DNA of 64,000 nt from Syngnathus acus (GCF_901709675.1 NC_051099.1:8620001-8684000); one strand, 5' to 3'; shown: positions 11,463 to 26,185, counted from the first letter of the stretch. A program made the numbers and translations. Notes: generated from the sequence alone by a model not told the origin.

Positions 11463-14400
11463 ATATTTTGTTATTTTATTTGTTTTTTTTAAGCAAGAAC
11501 AGGCAAAATTTGCGAAGTCGTATTGATAATCTCTATAACTGTGCTGAGTAACACATGGAACTGCCCCAAATCCGGAACATGGCCTGAGGCCAAATCTCCC
11601 AGAGTCAGTGGAAGATTTGTGCAATGTACTCTAATCTGACACACTCTCCCCGCACCTCCTTTTTCTCATGTCCGGAACCGTTGATGTTTGTGTTGGTGCG
11701 CTTGCGCGCACGAGTCAAATCCAAACTAGAATTTCATCTTGTCCAAAGCGAGCCGTCAGAAGCCCACTGGACTGTTTATTAGTCGGCCTGCCTCCCGTGT
11801 GTTCAACTGCCATGTGCATTTATGTAAATGATGTTTTCCTTCCCATTTTAGGGAGCGTAGCCAAAGGAAAAGTGAAGAAGCAGCAAATTCATAAATAAGA
11901 ATAGTTGATACGTTGGCATAAATGTGCAGCCTCTAAAACGCCATTCTGTAAAGGTCAAAATATTTGCTGGACAAAAGGGTGACTTTTTTTTTTTTTTCTA
12001 CTGAATTGATAGAAGTAAATGTGGGAAAAAGAAAAGATCAGACGAATGCTGCGCTAAAGCTCTGATAAGCTTTTATGACCCTGTAAAAATGAGGCTTCAT
12101 TCTCATTTGTTTTAATATTAGTGGACGTTAAATCGAGGGATAAAAGAGCACTGTGGCCGCCAACGCTTTAATGACTCAAATACTCAGAGGAGACGCTCTG
12201 TCTGGTCCCTGCAAATATATAATGCACACGTTGTCGCTAACGGGAATATTTTTTAAATTAGTTTGACCATTTTAATAACTCAGTGAAGCTGAACACATTT
12301 CAAAAAGTATAAAATTTGTATCACGATAACTTGAATCATGTTCTGAGATCCTCTTTCTGTCGATGATCCATTTCACGAAATCCTCAGAATGATTAGCCAC
12401 TAATTTATCAACCCATGGCTTACAGTAGCATGGCCATCCGTAATGCATTAAACACAACAGATACTTGAATAGGTAGGCAGTTGTTCAACAATTGTTAAAA
12501 ACAAAAAAAAACATTTTCAAAGCTTTGATTTCAGACGGAAAGTGGAAATACACTGTCACGTGTGAAAGTACAGTTGAAATGAAAGAAGTGTTCCACCTTT
12601 GTGAAATGATTTACTTCTAAGCTCTCGTGAGTCCATGCTGGGCTAGGGCACATCATTGTTTCAAAGTGCATCAGCGTGGGCTTTAGCACAGGTATCGACT
12701 GTACCGACCGGACCAAAAATACTGCTTAGCTGTCTGAACGGTGTCCCTCCCCTAATTTCTCCAAAATGGTACGACTAAATACATGTGGACATAAAAAACC
12801 CATCATCATCCACTCAGTATTGTTTTTACCTCACATGTATTGCCCAGACTAGCGGCAAAGCCGGTGAAGCTGTGAACCTTTGTTGATCCCTTATTGCTCT
12901 TTAAAATGCTGAGCTGTCAGCGTGAGGCAGGTGAGGCACTCTGTTGTGCTCACTACTGAATAGACACAGTAGGTCAGGAGTGAATGACAGCCCGAGGTTT
13001 GGGGTCAAGCCGACCACCCTGCTTTAGCTGAAGAGTCAATTACACTGTGGGTGGGGTAGCTGGCCGGGCTGATTATGTCCCAGTGGCTTATTGCTCTAAG
13101 TGGTGCACGTGGATAGTGTGTAGGAATCCATATTCCGAACGGCGTCACACTTTTCTTTGTTGTGTTCTAGCCGCACGAAAACACAGCGTTTAACTCTTCA
13201 ACCAATAAGTATGCATCATGCAGTCATTCTCCAGCAATCTCACATTTGGATGGTGTATCCTTGAAGGATTGAGTAAAGCTCATCAAAGAAAAATTGTGGA
13301 GTGTCTTACATGCTGCTTTCAAATGAGTGAATATTCAAAGCCATTCCTCTTCCTGGGAGGAAATGAAACTTGCACAACAAATAGAGAGCGAGAGGATTTT
13401 CTTGGTCTCATCCACTGCCCGCCCGTGGGGCAGAGATGGAAGATTTGGAGATATGCTGGAGATTGTTTTTGGAGAGAGGCATTTCAGGGGGCTGTGCACT
13501 CCACAGCTGCGGCCTCCACTAGCCATGAGGAGTTTATTTAATTCCCGAGAAGAGGGCGCCAAATATCTTGAAACTCCTCAAAGTCGAAATGTTGCGCACT
13601 AGTCTCCTTCTGCTTTGCTCCAATCACCTGCTGACAGCTTGAGCTCGGAACGTCAAGGACAGTACACGCGGTGAAGCATCGGCACACGCAGACAGCCGCA
13701 GTGTAAACAGGCACTTTTACATGACATCCAGTCAAGATGATTGCGCTTGCTCTACCAAGCATCACCTGCTACGAAATGATTTTGTATTATACAGCGGCGG
13801 CGGTTGCGGGGTGTCCGTGTAAGTGGACAATGGTCCAGCTCGGGGGACAGACAAAGTTGAGCCTCGCTGCCGAGTTATTCCGAGCCTGCTGAAGAACTGC
13901 AAATTATTCCACTCATTTTTTAGGTTCCCGTGAAGCATGACCAAAAAAAAAAAAAAAAACTCAAGCGCTTCAGGCTCTCACAGTTGCCCTCGTGAGAGAA
14001 GCCTAGAGACTTAGGTTTAAAGTTGTTCGGCAAACACTCAACTTGATGAGCATTAATTACATCAATTAAGTGAGGCGAACAAAACCGCTTTTGTCACAAA
14101 GGCGCTGCCAGAACACAATCCTGTAAAAGCACAGAGATGACACTGAACATTAGTTACCGCTACACCAACCTTTTAGATTTCAAATACACGTAAAAAGAGG
14201 ATATTAAAGAATGGTATAATACACGGCATAAGCCCAATTATGTCATGAATGACTTTTTTTTTTTTTCTATCCTCAGAAGGGTTACTGTGTGTTTAAACAC
14301 CAAACACTTTTGTGCTGTGATAGTGTGAACCCCGATCAGGCTTGTTACGTGCTTTCTGAACGATCCGATGTCACTAAATGAGAAAGACATATTCAGCATA

Positions 14401-15522
14401 CCGTTCAAATGAAACCATTCTAAAGCATCGCTGCTTTAGTATAAGCCGAGTGCTGCAATTAACTCTGTTGCCTATTTGAAACTCTTAAAACGTTCCCCTC
14501 TGCTCTTTGTAGTTTCAACTTCATCACAGAGAGCAAAACAATCAGTGATTCATGCAGGGTAGCTTTAACACACAATTTGGACATGAATTAAACTGAGCTC
14601 TTAAAAAAAGGTAGTGACGCTCTGACCTGTCTGCGTATTAACATTCTTTTGTGGCCACTTGTTACCTGCACGGTACTCAACCTCTCTCTTGATTCACCAA
14701 AGGTCGTTTTGGCGGCCTATCCTTTGCCAATCTTGTCTTGGTGAACCGTTGAAGGATTAGGCCCCTCTATGCATCAGAAGGCAAGTTGAATTCCTGTTTG
14801 TCAGGATGTTGAATGATTGATGACCTTGGCTGCTGTGCATAATGATGCACACTTATAAGCGTTTATTTTTGGAACACAATGATCCACATAATTAACTTTG
14901 TTGAACAATAAATTGTGCTTCCATCATTGTGACACTTGACTGAAGTTTGTTTTACTTGTAAATGATTTACAAGGTTGGGACGTGTTGGCCACATACAGCT
15001 GCGTTTACTTTTATAAACAATGATGCCTTCCCCATTTAGAGGGAAGGTTTATGGTAACTTCTGGACGTTTACATGTTCGCTGTCAAGTGGGCGAAAAAAA
15101 GGGTATTAAGTCAAATTTGAATCTAGACTCAATTATGACTTGCAGCATCATTGTGCATTTGGAGGCAGATGGTGATTGCTGTTTGACAATCATACAAGCA
15201 GGTTATGGCAATGCTTTTTATTGAAAAAAACAACAACTACTATTACATTTAAGTGAATGACACACTCATACATAATACACAAAACAGATTCATACTGTTC
15301 ATTTTGTTCGAAGTGCATGTCTGTCCCGCTGGGTTTGCATTTCGAGAGTGCACTTTTAAAAGAGGCTTAAAAAACAAAACAAAGGTATTCTTTTATGTGA
15401 CCTTAGCCTCTCCTGTTATCTCCAGACTCTTTATCTGCTTCTCCTCCTTTTGTTGCCATGTCAGTCACACAACCACAATTGCAAAGATGGCTGATCCAGG
15501 ATCATTAGTTGCATTGTGTTCA
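11463..15522. other. unique intronic sequence with scattered homeodomain-like motifs
   Basis: No gene or transposon is recognised. There are A/T runs at about 11985..11998, 13940..13958 and 14252..14264. At 14050..14070 the motifs cattaattac and atcaattaag lie side by side, a TAATTA-type homeodomain pair. The overlapping 107- and 91-codon frames at 13218..13602 carry no domain. Confidence 0.5.
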
Positions 15523-15616
15523 CAAAGTGTGTGTGTGTTTGTGTGTGTGTTTGTGTGTGTGTGCGCGCGCGCGTTCGTGCATTCATGCGTGCGCGTGCCC
15601 GCGTGTGCGTGTGTTT
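15523..15616 (+). repeat. (GT)n/(GC)n alternating purine-pyrimidine tract
   Basis: Interrupted GT repeats pass into gcgcgcgcgcg and then into further gt/gc alternation to about 15616. Such alternation can adopt Z-DNA. It produces an artefactual cysteine/valine-rich open frame that should not be annotated as a gene. Confidence 0.9.
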
Positions 15617-17335
<1,719 letters not shown>

Positions 17336-20300
17336 TCATTGTCTCACACTCATATTCTGCAAATGGCCGCTGTAATCCTGTCTGCTTGCTCGGGCTTGTC
17401 ACTCCACATTTGCACTAAGCATCTTTCCTTCCCTCATCTCCTTTGCTCTAATTGTATTGTAATAAGCAATTACCAATCTATTTGTGCACACCAGAGCTGA
17501 GATTGGACCACTTTTTTTTTTTTAAAGGGACAAGTGGAAGGGCCGGAACCGGACAAAGGCGGCGGCGGCCCTCGTCTTGAACTGTTGCTCGACAAAGACG
17601 CCGTTGCTCCTAATCGCTGGGCTTCCTCTTTTCCTATGCTTCTGTTTTGTCTCCCATGCACAGAGGCCTCCAAAGCCGACATGATTGTGCCGGTGTTTGT
17701 CATTTATTGGCTGTGTTCTCCCCCTTCGTGGGTCTGTTCTAGTGATGCAAATGAGCAATGGCAGTGTTTACCTGGCCATGTTCTGCCTGCATGTGTGTGA
17801 GCGCCTGCACGTCGTCTCAGGCTTTGATCATGCTGCATTGCATTGACAGATGCTCTCTGGTGCTTTCTGGTTGCTTATGAGCGAGGCGACAGACGGGATC
17901 TGAACGCAAGTAATTATATCCCTGCACTAGAACCATAACAATTGTGGCTCCTGCAACAAAGTGTGATGGCTTTTCGCTATCTGTCCCATTATTTTTAGAG
18001 ATGAGAAACGACATTGAAATCCCTAGCCTGTGTGGGCCTCCGTGTTTACAACTGTTTATGAGCCTGTATGTGGAAGAGGTGAGGGCCGTGATAAAGGCTT
18101 ACTTACACCTTGCAATCATAGCTTGATGGGTGACCTCAACAACGCAGGTTTATGAGGGCAGTGGCTGGTCCAAAGATCTGCTAACAAAACTTAATAAGGA
18201 ACAATAAGATCTCAGCAATGTCTTACTAATTCACGCCAAGATTTTGTTAGCCTCCTGATCATACTTGTCATAACATCATAAAGTGTCATAGATTTTGGTG
18301 GGACAATTCATCCGGCAGACTAAAAGGCAGCCATTGTAAACAAAAGGGAGGAAATAAAGTACTAACTGTTCTAAAAGCAAGACTTTAATTTGCAGAGTGT
18401 TAAAGGCAAATTACGAATGTTGTTGGAGAAAAAGCTGTAGTGCTCAATCTTGAGTGGTTCTTTTATTAGGCTCATGTAATTTAGGGCTAATTTATTTTGT
18501 AAGTGCAAGTCCGTTGGATATGTTGCGCTTTGCAAGGATATCATAGATTCTTCCCGTTTTCTTAAGACAACTGTAACTATACAAATACCACCTGGTAGGG
18601 ATACAAAAATGGAATCTTGCTTCAAACTATTTTGACTTTGTGGCTCACCACCATCAAAAGCCAAGACCAAAATACATTAGACTACATTAGCGGTGCAAAG
18701 AGCAGTAAAGAGGAGAAACGATTGCCGATGGCCCAAAGGTTGGCTGTATTTAACCACCTGAACACTGGATCAATCCAGGCCAACTAAATCCCATTTAATG
18801 TTGAATGATTGTCATTACTAAATGTTTTAATATTTTCAGGTCATACTTTATAATACAAGTAAACAGGAAAAAAATCGGTATAAATCCAGCCTTTGAATCT
18901 CGAGTCTTTAAGTTAACTTGGTTGTGTAATATATTTGATCGTTGTTAAAAAAAGGTAGGTAATTGATGTGGAATATCCAAATAGATAGTGTATGTTGCGA
19001 TTTCTCTCTTTGCACCATAAATGGTGTCATCTTACACCTTTGCCAGGAAAACTGCTAAATGTCGTTAGCACCATCTGCCAGTCAACCACGTGGCCCTGAA
19101 TGGAGTTTAAAAGACAACATACTGCTGCTGCCCGAGATTTGCAAAAATATGTTGTTGCCTTTTTTTTTGTCTCTGAATCCTTCTGTCTTCCATTTTATTC
19201 TGTTTCACACTGTAATCATCTCGCCTCATCCTTCTTGCGGAGTTAATAACATTCACAGCTTCCCTTTGCGGTTTGTGTTCTCCATGTTGGAAACACTAAT
19301 AGCTTTTTGTCGGTGCATCATGAAGGCTCTGAATTTTGTTTGCCGCCACAGGTCGAGCTCCTGAATTTCTACAAATAGTAATATTATAGCGTGTTGCAAT
19401 ATCAGCTGCGGGCTTATCTTTTTCATCTTCCTCAGCACCCACAGTAGTTCTACTACCCCGCTGTTATTAAACACAGTCAAAGCGGCAGCTCAATATTCTA
19501 AGGATGTAAAATGCTGTGCATTATTTACACTCCGTATAAATGGCACAAAATGCAACATGGAGCAGTTTCCATTTCTTCCAGTTTCCATTCACAACCATCA
19601 GAGGGCAATTACGTGCATGTTCTTGCTTTCAGATGGCGGTTCACAGTTTTGACAATAGCAGTTTAGTTCATCACAGCTCGGTTAGGATCGCTTCACCCTG
19701 ATGAGGAAAAAAGAAAAGTATTCACGTCTTCATATCACTTTGAGCGCGTACAAACCTTTCAAAGGCTATTCACTAATTTGTAATACTGAAAAGAGGCTGC
19801 AGCTAGTCATGTCTGATGAATCTCGCAGAGGGATTCTTTTCAGTCACATGGCTTTTTGCTGTTTCCACTTGTCTGACTAGTCATCACTTGTCCGTATTTC
19901 CAATTATAAGAACAAATGTACACTGTTGCTCGACAATATATTATTAATGTTGGCACGGTGGACAATGTGTGTAAGGCAAATATTTTGAATTATTTGGCAT
20001 TATGCATTTGAACATTGTATGCCAATTTGAGTTTGGTGGGTTATTTCTTAGATGTAACATTTTACAGAGAGCCCCACAGCGGCAGGAGCGTAACGCAGCT
20101 GTCCCCAGGAGAAGCATCGACGGCCACAACGCTCTGGGGCCCTCATCCTCATGCACTCATCGACATGAATCAGATTATAAATCAGATGATGTATTTGCAT
20201 CAAAGCTCCAAAACAATTAGGACTTGAGTTTGTCACAAATGTGATGTCTTAACAAAAAGTAACCTCCCAATTGAGTCTGATAGTATAGAACCATGCGCCA

Positions 20301-21498
20301 TAATGTCTTCAGTCGCCATGGGAACCAAAAAAACAGGACAAGTAATTGTGTTATATCGGGCGGGAGTCAGCAATGCCATCAGCTTCTCAGGAGAGAGACA
20401 AGGCTGAAAACTTGACAGGCTGGAACGGGTTTGATGGAACAAGATGGAAAGATGACCAGGGGATGGGTGGCCTGGAAAGGCAAATGGGACAAAAAGCTGA
20501 TGTAGCGAGGCAAGGCAACATGAGCATTGGCTTGTTTATTATCTATTTCTTTATTTTACCTTGATTTGCAAAGATAAAAGTGAGTGATGATGATAAATCC
20601 TCAGTGCACAGTGGGCTTATCAGCAGCTGTCTGGCCCGGCCAGGGTTGCCGGCGGTGGCATCCAAGGCTGATAACCCCCAAGGTCTGAGGGATGATGTTG
20701 GCAAGGAGGAGGGGAAAGGCGGATGATGCAGCTGCCACCACCGACCACTTCCTCGTTTGGCATGTTGATGTATTACAAAGGGGGCAAAAGACAGAATAGT
20801 GATTAGCTTCGCCCCCTTTCCGAAAGTTGAGTGACACCAAACTTTATACTGACGAATGTAGTGATGAGCACGCACTGAGCAATTAATATTGTCACCCTGT
20901 TGTCAACGTGATCTGTATTGCTATTGGCTTCAGTTTACAATCCAAGTATGCAAAATGAGATAACCAAGACCCTCCAATAAGAATATGGATTTTTTGGGGG
21001 GGATTTGTTTTGTGCTCCTTATGAACTTGGCACCTTCAGTTTGTCACACTTGATAGTATTAAATGTGTAACTTTTTTTTGCTGTAGTAGCCTGCCGGACC
21101 TTTACTCCACCTCCAATTTTATTTCTTTTTCTCAGGCAATGTTGATGATGTGGGTAACAATCCTTCATATTGTCACTATTTGGAATTAAATGAGGCTTTA
21201 ATGCACCCTGATTCCATCAGCACTCATTAATTTGTTTTGTTGCTACTAAATGAAGGCTGAAGTTGTTGGACAAAACCTTTTTGAGGATGAGATGTGGATG
21301 TTGTCTGGCAGAATAACAGAACTGTGTTTATTCCCTGCCCCCACCCCTTGTCAAAGCGTTCTGCCTTGTGACCTTGCTTGCTACGAATACAGAATTTCAA
21401 ATGGTGGTTTTATTGTGTGCATGTATTCAACAATGCCTGTGTCCTTTTATTAGACGTGGCGGCCATTAAAGATGCTGTGCAATGCATTCAAAGTTTTA
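17336..21498. other. unique intronic sequence leading to the msi2 exon
   Basis: No transposon ends or gene are recognised. A CpG-containing patch lies at about 17530..17620 (ggcggcggcgg). The region 20600..20770 is comparatively G/C-rich. Overlapping open frames on both strands reach 110 codons (minus, 20543..20875) without any recognisable domain. The last 100 bp are T-rich, as expected next to an acceptor. Confidence 0.5.
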
Positions 21499-21530
21499 CC
21501 TTACTCATCATGTCTTTGTTTTTCTCACAG
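21499..21530 (+). promoter_or_regulatory. msi2: 3' splice site of the msi2 exon (branch point, pyrimidine tract, AG)
   Basis: A YTNAY-type branch sequence, cttac, has its A at 21503, 27 nt before the AG at 21529..21530. Between them lies a T-rich tract ending tttttctcacag. Spacing and composition match a constitutive vertebrate acceptor. The branch-point assignment is inferred from motif and distance only. Confidence 0.85.
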
Positions 21531-21623
21531 ATGGTCACAAGAACGAAGAAAATATTCGTGGGTGGCCTTTCAGCCAATACAGTAGTGGAAGATGTGAAGC
21601 AGTATTTTGAACAGTTTGGGAAG
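21531..21623 (+). CDS. msi2: msi2 internal coding exon: start of Musashi-2 RRM2
   Basis: Musashi-2 is a cytoplasmic RNA-binding protein with two RRMs that binds UAG-containing motifs in mRNAs and controls their translation in stem and progenitor cells. This exon is 93 nt, exactly 31 codons, phase 0 at both ends. It encodes [20 protein letters not shown] followed by [20 protein letters not shown] is the RNP-2 strand (beta-1) of RRM2 and [11 protein letters not shown] is helix 1; RNP-1 must lie in the next exon, outside the window. From memory, ANTVVED at residues 15-21 fits Musashi-2 and VNTTVED fits Musashi-1. The first ATG is an internal methionine, not a start. A polypyrimidine tract with cag lies just before and gtaagg just after. 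If the downstream intron were retained, the frame would stop at 21666..21668. The teleost a/b paralogue cannot be decided from 31 residues. Identity as a Musashi exon is very secure, and msi2 over msi1 is likely. Confidence 0.96.
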
Positions 21624-21629
21624 GTAAGG
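21621..21629 (+). promoter_or_regulatory. msi2: 5' splice site of the msi2 exon (AAG|GTAAGG)
   Basis: The exon ends in aag, the lysine codon that closes the FGK motif. GT follows at 21624..21625, and the nine-base donor aag|gtaagg is close to the U1 consensus. It leaves phase 0, as expected if the next exon begins with the valine of the Musashi FGKV motif. Confidence 0.92.
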
Positions 21630-21710
21630 CTTTTAATCAATATTTTCATGTCGCAAAATCATATTTGAGTGGAACATTCAAAGTTGATCTGTTGGCTTTG
21701 GTCAACCAAG

Positions 21711-21786
21711 ATAATTTCATTTGCAACATTGTTTTTGTTTTGTTTCCTAGAGGTAATTTCATTTGCAATATTTTTTTTTGCTAGAG
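21711..21786 (+). repeat. imperfect tandem duplication just after the msi2 donor
   Basis: Two adjacent copies: 21711..21752 (ataatttcatttgcaacatt ... cctagag) and 21753..21786 (gtaatttcatttgcaatatt ... gctagag). They share taatttcatttgcaa and end in ctagag. The first copy ends in a T-rich run plus tag, and the second begins gtaatt, so the junction looks like an acceptor joined to a donor. It lies 88 bp beyond the exon. Confidence 0.8.
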
Positions 21787-23963
21787 TCCAAACTGTCACC
21801 TTAACCCTAACCAAAATGTTATTAACAGAAGTTTATCAGCCTTAATAATAGCATTGGTTCGATACTAGCTCGGCCTGAGAGTGCACTGAAACAGCGCAAC
21901 ACTGGACACTAACGGAAACTTTTTTTTTCACTAAAGATATACTTAAAGGTATTAGCCTTCTTGCGTTATCTTCTTTTTTCTTACTTTTATCCTTTCAGGA
22001 AAATATGTCGCGAGAAGACACCTAATTCCAAAGTGAAAGGCAGAGCACAAATGCAGAGTTAATCCTTTGAAACTGGCTGAAATTAGGTCTTTTAAGTTCC
22101 ACGTGATATGCTGACTGATGCATTACGACAGCCCCAAATTGTGCAATATTCATTTGAAGTCCAAATTTGACAAGCTTTTTGGAGGTTCCACTTCTAAGTT
22201 CCAATGGCAATGAAATGGTGGGCTAGTATTGTTGCTGCGCGCTCTTTGTTAGCGTTGTGTTTGTTGTCTGGTGCAGTACACTGTTGTGAGACCGGTAACC
22301 CCCCCAGCTGAGTGAGGCATATTTTCATGCCCTTTAATACAAGGACACCAACATGGCTCACACCCACACACATGCACACAAACAGGCTTTGATACAGTGG
22401 CAGCATTTCACAGATAATTTCCTCACACTGAGTGGAGATCCATTTCCCTCATGTCATATTCCACATCAGTCAAGGTCACCTTCAGCTGATAGAGTCTCTG
22501 TAACATCAGCACTTGACCTTGAGTTTAAACAGTTTCCGTGAGGATGGATTTTTCATGGGCACATAATGCGCCGTGTCCTCAAGGAGACAAAAGAGCTGTT
22601 ATGAAATAATGGAAACAGTTATTTTTGGTTCAGACCCAGTATGCAAGCATCTCACCCCTCCTCTAAAGGCGAGCTCGTTGTTTTCCTGGCTGGAAGCGAG
22701 CAAGGTGAATGTCTTTGTTTGGCTCCTCTTCTCTTGAGGAGGCTTGGAAGGCCCTCGCGCGGCCCGGGATGGTTTATTTCCACAATAGAACCCGGTGAGC
22801 AAAAATCCAGCACGGCTTTGCAATCAATGGATCCGAAAAAGGGCTCAAAATGATTTTTGACTTGATTGAATGACATAATTGACTTGATTATACAAAGTTC
22901 CCCCCTCCCACTCCTTGAGTAATCCTCCAATGCTTAGGAGGAAACAAACAAATCAGACTGATTGAGTAAGCTCTTGTACATGTTTTCTTGGATAGCCTCC
23001 TTGTGAATGCCTCCATGTGTCTTGCAGTACTGCTCTCGCTTTGCGGGAGTGTTCCAGCGATTAAGCGTATTTATACGGCTGCATGATTAGGTGTGCGTCT
23101 GTGCGTCCAGGTCTGTGGAAAATTAAAAATCTCAGGAGGTATTGGGGGCAGTACCTGTAGAGCAAATATAAAGCAACGTTCTGTTTTGTTTTTCTCTCTG
23201 TTCCAATATTTCGACTTAATTAACTTATATTTATGCTATTTTTGAAAAATACAATGTATGTCATGGTGATTAATTCACAGTCCAAGAATTATTCATACTA
23301 TGATTGTATTTTGAGTTTTTTGATAATTTTGTATTTTTTGAATGGCTACCTTATGGCTGGTAATAAGACAGGAAAGTGGCAGGAGACTGAATTAATTCAT
23401 AAAAAATATAAATCAACTGAAATAATGTCAAACATTGGTAAAACGGCACCTTCACTTCCGCTGTTGGTCAACTTAGATGAAAAACAAAGGAGTGCTGAAA
23501 TTGCCAAAGACACAAATTCAAAATGAGAAAAGTCTTAAGGATCATGGAGCAGTGAACTAATCGCTCAGCAACGAAACGTGTTGTAAAATTACAACCGCCC
23601 AGTCATTGTAAATCAAAAGCCAAACTATGTTGTCATAGTAAAGGCTGAATTTGTCTCACTAGATTGCGCAATTGTCAATCACAGACGCATACAAGAATGA
23701 GAGCCTCTACACTGAGAGCACAGTGAGTCCTTTTGCTGTGACGTAGCAAGATGCGTGTGTGTGTGTGCGTGCGCGCGTGTTCGCGTGGCACCATAAGCCA
23801 ATTATCAGGATGTGGTCTGCAGAGGTGTCGGGGGGTTGGGAAGCGGTGGAGGGCAAACAGCTTGTGTGGCCACAACTGGGTCAGAGGTTCTGTGGGTAAC
23901 CTCCGCATCTCACCTCCTCTGACCTCCCCTCTCTGCCACCTTCGTCCCTCTCTACTCTGTCCA
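21787..23963. other. unique intronic sequence
   Basis: No transposon or gene is recognised. A GT/GC alternating run sits at 23752..23778. The overlapping frames near 22600..22930 and 23675..24038 encode low-complexity or proline/arginine-rich chance peptides with no domain. Confidence 0.5.
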
Positions 23964-23996
23964 GGGGTGGGGTTGGGGGGCGGGCGGGCGAGGGGG
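23964..23996 (+). other. G-quadruplex motif on the sense strand
   Basis: Seven G tracts of three to six bases are separated by loops of one or two bases: GGGG-T-GGGG-TT-GGGGGG-C-GGG-C-GGG-CGA-GGGGG. This satisfies the classical G-quadruplex pattern several times over. Being on the msi2 sense strand, it could fold in the pre-mRNA, 2.3 kb after the exon. Confidence 0.85.
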
Positions 23997-26185
23997 TTCA
24001 GTTTCCATTGCTCCGCCACATCAGTCTCAGAGTATTAGTCTCCCCTCAGGTGTCAACGTTAAGACGCAGCCTGCGTTTGGCACAATTTCTTTTCCGCCTT
24101 CATCAGACGCTGCAAACGTGGATTGGAAATTATTGCATTGCATTCAAGTGGAAGTGTGCTTGTGTTTGACTGATTATAATACTCAGATGGATCTTATTAC
24201 CTGGCTAATAGTTAGCACATCCTGCCACCTATTTTGTTTCTCAGGGCTGCACATTAGCCATGCGAGCCAGTTGAGGAAATCTTATGGTTTCCTTGTACTC
24301 TTAGCCAGAAGCTGGTCCTGCTGAAAAGTGAAATCATTCATCACCTTGGTTGAACTGTTATTTGCTTTGGTCCAAGCTTATGTATTGCAATAGAATACTA
24401 CCGTCTAAAGATCTTTCTTGTTTTTACACTAGATTATTTACTTCTCAAACCACGTGATTATTTTTAACTGAGTAGTTAAGAACGTGACCTGTGATTGAAG
24501 AACTTGCAGTTGGATTCACCCAACGTCCATATTGTGTGCCGCTTATGTGCCTGTTTGGGAGTCACAGCAGTTGCTGGCACCTATTCAAGCTGACTTGAGG
24601 CAAAAGGCAGACGACACTCTGGAATGGTTGCCTGGCCATCAGAGAGCGATTTTTAAGAGCACATTGAGTGAGAATTAATCCCATGTCAACTGCACAAAAT
24701 TGCAATTTATTTCTTAAATGAGTAAATCCCATTCGTGCAGCCATGCATGGATTTTTAATGTTGTCGAAATGTAGGTGATATGCTGCTTGTCATTCCGTGC
24801 CCCTTTTTTTTCCCATTTATTTTAATTTTTTTAACGATGGAAGTCAATTGACAACTAATTCATATTACAACATGCAGCTCCAGAAAATCAACTAACAACT
24901 TCAACTGTGTGATCTAGCTGCTTTTCTTTCCCTAAATAATGACATAATGGTGGTGCTGCAACACCTTTCGACATCCCCATTCCCACCCACTCTCCCGTCA
25001 CAAAAAGGTTCCACTGAGGCAAGCAGTTGATTAAAGTTGGAATTTGGTGTGAAGACACCTTGTCAATTTGGATGCGGCGTACCAGCTGAGCTCTGACCTT
25101 GCCCTGGCAACGACAGAGCTCACCACAGTGCAAAAGGCATAATGAGATTGGGTGACTAACGCTTTGGTCTTCATTGGCTTATTTTGATCAGCTTTGAGTG
25201 CATCCCACACCGGTCTGGTTTAGCCCGACAGAAACGAGTCCTGTTCTCCGAATTGGTCCGCCTCCACTTCAGTGACTTGGCTTTGGAGCGCAGCCCTCGA
25301 GCAGACTTTGATTTCCATCAGCGCTACTTGCTTCCATGTCACTCGGCTCCCACAATGGTTTCTTTATGTCGAGGCCATCCTGGTTCTCATGCTCCACCGG
25401 TCTAGAGCCAGGTCCTGGAGGTGTAGCTAAATGGGTGGAGCTTATCCAGTTCACTGCCACTGGGCTTATGAGGGATAAAGGTAGATACAAAGGTCACCAC
25501 TGAGTCAGACAAGCACAGCAGTGCGTTGAGTCCGATAGGATGATTGAAGTTAAATAAATGTCAATTCACCAACCTGAGTGTAAGATGGAAAACACAGTAA
25601 ATACACAGCAATATATTTCTAGAGTCATGATGACAAATGATAATAGACATGTTTTTCTCTCATACACAAAATAAAGCGATTGGGAGAATGAATTAGAAGC
25701 ATCAGAAACAAATTCATTGGTTAGTGTGTGACATTTGTTCTGGGGCTTTGCTACTTTAATACCACAGCTGACATTTTGCATGGTCTTAGAGTTTGTAAAT
25801 GGCATCAAAATAACTCTGCGAGACCATCTGTGAAAGCTTTATGAATTCACTCTGCATACCTGCTAAGCGTACTAACTTGCATGTAGGGATATTTGTGGTT
25901 TTCAAATGTATGTCAAGTAAGAACTGGCTGGACTATATTATTGTGTCATCTGTCATGTGTACCTTGAACATAATGCTGTGTGTTCAGTTTGTCTCAAAAT
26001 TGTGCCTTTGTGGATTAGTTTGTTGGAAAATTGCACTAGTCCGTCAGAAATGTGACTACAAAATAATGTGGTGGCAGGCAGTATAGTTATGCTATAAGTT
26101 CCATATCCCAATTATTGAGAACAACATTTGAGCCTTAATGGCATAATAAATAAAATAGATAAATAAAACCATATATATATATATC
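23997..26185. other. unique intronic sequence, nothing recognised
   Basis: AT-leaning single-copy-looking DNA with short T runs (about 24803..24810). Its last 40 bases are A/T-rich, with an (AT)n run at 26171..26184 abutting the transposon that follows. No gene-like frame. Confidence 0.5.
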
